A DNA stretch of 7,198 nt from contig JAJXWL010000094.1 in NCBI GenBank assembly GCA_021781625.1, positions 1 to 7,198 of the forward strand, written 5' to 3'. Made by a program: the position numbers and the translations under genes. Shown here one piece after another: positions 6,248 through 7,198 of this stretch. Position 1 is the first letter of the stretch. Every line of letters begins with the position of its first letter. This stretch comes from a bacterium (GTDB taxonomy: Bacteria > Spirochaetota > Spirochaetia > JABEVK01). The notes under the pieces are model-generated. The model had not been told where the DNA came from. It made no database searches and worked only from the letters and a program-made list of their open reading frames with translations.

Positions 6248-7198
6248 ATGAAGATTTTTTCAATATTGGCAGTGTGTTTTGCTGCCGTTCTGAGTTCTTG
6301 TGCAAGCCTAACACCGCTTTCTGACACGTTACTGGCCGCTAAGGCTGCCAGTTATTTGGATGGGGAAAGTCAGGTTAAACCCCTTCAACTGACCATCGAC
6401 CCTGACTATGTCAATGAACGTTGGACCTTGGTAAGGGCTCAAATCTACCAAAAAAATGCGGGGATGGTTGACTTGCCCGATTCACCCTTAGGGTTGTCTT
6501 TTGGGAATGGGTTGTATCTAGATTCTGAGGGTAACCTTTCCGTTCGCCTTGACCGCGCCGCTGGCGTTGGACCAAACTGGCATGGAACGACTCAATATTC
6601 GTATTGTCCAGTGAATGTGGATTCACCTTGGGTAAAAACAGTTCTCTACAATTCCCAAGAAATTCAATATTCCAATCCAAGCTCTCTTTTCGACAAATCC
6701 TACACCATAAAATCCACGGACCACCAAGTTGATGTGGCTTTAACCCCTTTAAATGGCTTTACTTTAGAGTTTCAGAGCCAGAATAAAATCAAGGTTACGC
6801 CCCATGGTATCCTCCTTCTCTTTTCTGATCAAACCTATGAAAATGTTTCTGACGGAGTGAAAATTAGTTATTGGAAACCTATCCTGGGAATTCCGCCCCC
6901 TGCTTCAGACACCTTTACTTTGAAAGATGGAAAAATTGTGGATTCGGACAAGCAATACTTGGTTGAAAATAATGGTACTTACTTGCGTTTTGCGTTTACC
7001 AATGGAAATGAGTTTTCTTTTAGAATCTTTAGGACACCCACAACTTTCTTAGTCCTTGACGAGTCAACTGGTAACCCAGTCTTCTTGGCTAAAAAGACTG
7101 ATGATGGTTGGATCTGGAAAGCTCACCCCGTCAATGGTTTAGGTTTTGTATCGGACAAACTCGTGACCTGTGGGATCACTTTAAAACCGGCAAAATCG
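6248..7198 (+). CDS. Putative lipoprotein of unknown function, cut by the right edge
   Basis: The frame is open from an ATG at 6248 to the last base, giving 317 residues with no stop. It begins with a short lipoprotein signal: MK, a hydrophobic segment (IFSILAVCFAAVL) and a lipobox L-S-S-C with the lipidated cysteine at residue 18. The mature protein should therefore be anchored in a membrane. The remainder is soluble-looking, with many beta-prone stretches (FTLEFQSQNKIKV, GILLLFSD, YLRFAFTNGNEFSFRIF), and I recognise no domain. The start is supported by AAAGGAG (6236-6242), five bases upstream. The 27-base gap from the disrupted barrel gene suggests one operon, so the upstream insertion may reduce its expression. 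Protein length cannot be judged because the end is missing. Confidence 0.82.
   Translation, partial: MKIFSILAVCFAAVLSSCASLTPLSDTLLAAKAASYLDGESQVKPLQLTIDPDYVNERWTLVRAQIYQKNAGMVDLPDSPLGLSFGNGLYLDSEGNLSVRLDRAAGVGPNWHGTTQYSYCPVNVDSPWVKTVLYNSQEIQYSNPSSLFDKSYTIKSTDHQVDVALTPLNGFTLEFQSQNKIKVTPHGILLLFSDQTYENVSDGVKISYWKPILGIPPPASDTFTLKDGKIVDSDKQYLVENNGTYLRFAFTNGNEFSFRIFRTPTTFLVLDESTGNPVFLAKKTDDGWIWKAHPVNGLGFVSDKLVTCGITLKPAKS

Noticed and set aside
6411..6680. Minus-strand 89-residue open frame
   Set aside because: It lies wholly within the lipoprotein gene in antisense, with no ribosome site or recognisable content.
1..7198. CRISPR array, tRNA/rRNA genes, toxin-antitoxin or phage-defence system
   Set aside because: I saw no regularly spaced repeats, no RNA gene signatures and no defence-type domains on either strand. 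The accessory content is limited to the single insertion sequence.

Overview
The window reads as ordinary bacterial chromosome from a Gram-negative-type organism: secreted beta-barrel proteins, a lipobox protein and a peptidoglycan ligase. Moderate G+C and the style of the aromatic-rich outer-membrane protein at 2387-3745 (a signal peptide ending AFA, a C-terminal YWF) remind me of Spirochaetes of the Treponema/Spirochaeta type. That assignment is an impression, not a demonstration.

Layout: (1) 1-1498, minus strand, is murE, complete at its N-terminus and cut by the left edge a few residues before its expected C-terminus. (2) After a 111-base divergent intergenic region, 1610-2182, plus strand, is a nitroreductase-family flavoprotein. 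(3) A 204-base intergenic leader with two small hairpins precedes 2387-3745, a probable abundant outer-membrane porin-like protein, closed by a strong intrinsic terminator at 3777-3811. (4) An AT-rich upstream region leads into a small exported, probably beta-barrel, protein gene starting at 3911. This gene is split by a complete 1679-base insertion sequence (4198-5876) of the IS1380 type, with 16-base inverted ends, a 4-base CTAA target duplication and an intact 449-residue DDE transposase. Removing the element and one CTAA restores a 208-codon open reading frame ending at 6220. (5) 27 bases downstream lies a lipoprotein gene (6248 to the right edge), probably in one operon with the broken gene.

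The genes do not form one pathway: murE makes cell-wall precursor in the cytoplasm, while the porin, the broken barrel gene and the lipoprotein are envelope components. The best structure is in the insertion sequence. An extended -10 promoter lies inside the upstream arm of a long bulged hairpin that ends two bases before the transposase start, an arrangement that should silence transposase translation from read-through transcripts. I found no CRISPR array, RNA gene, defence system or clearly new multi-gene system.
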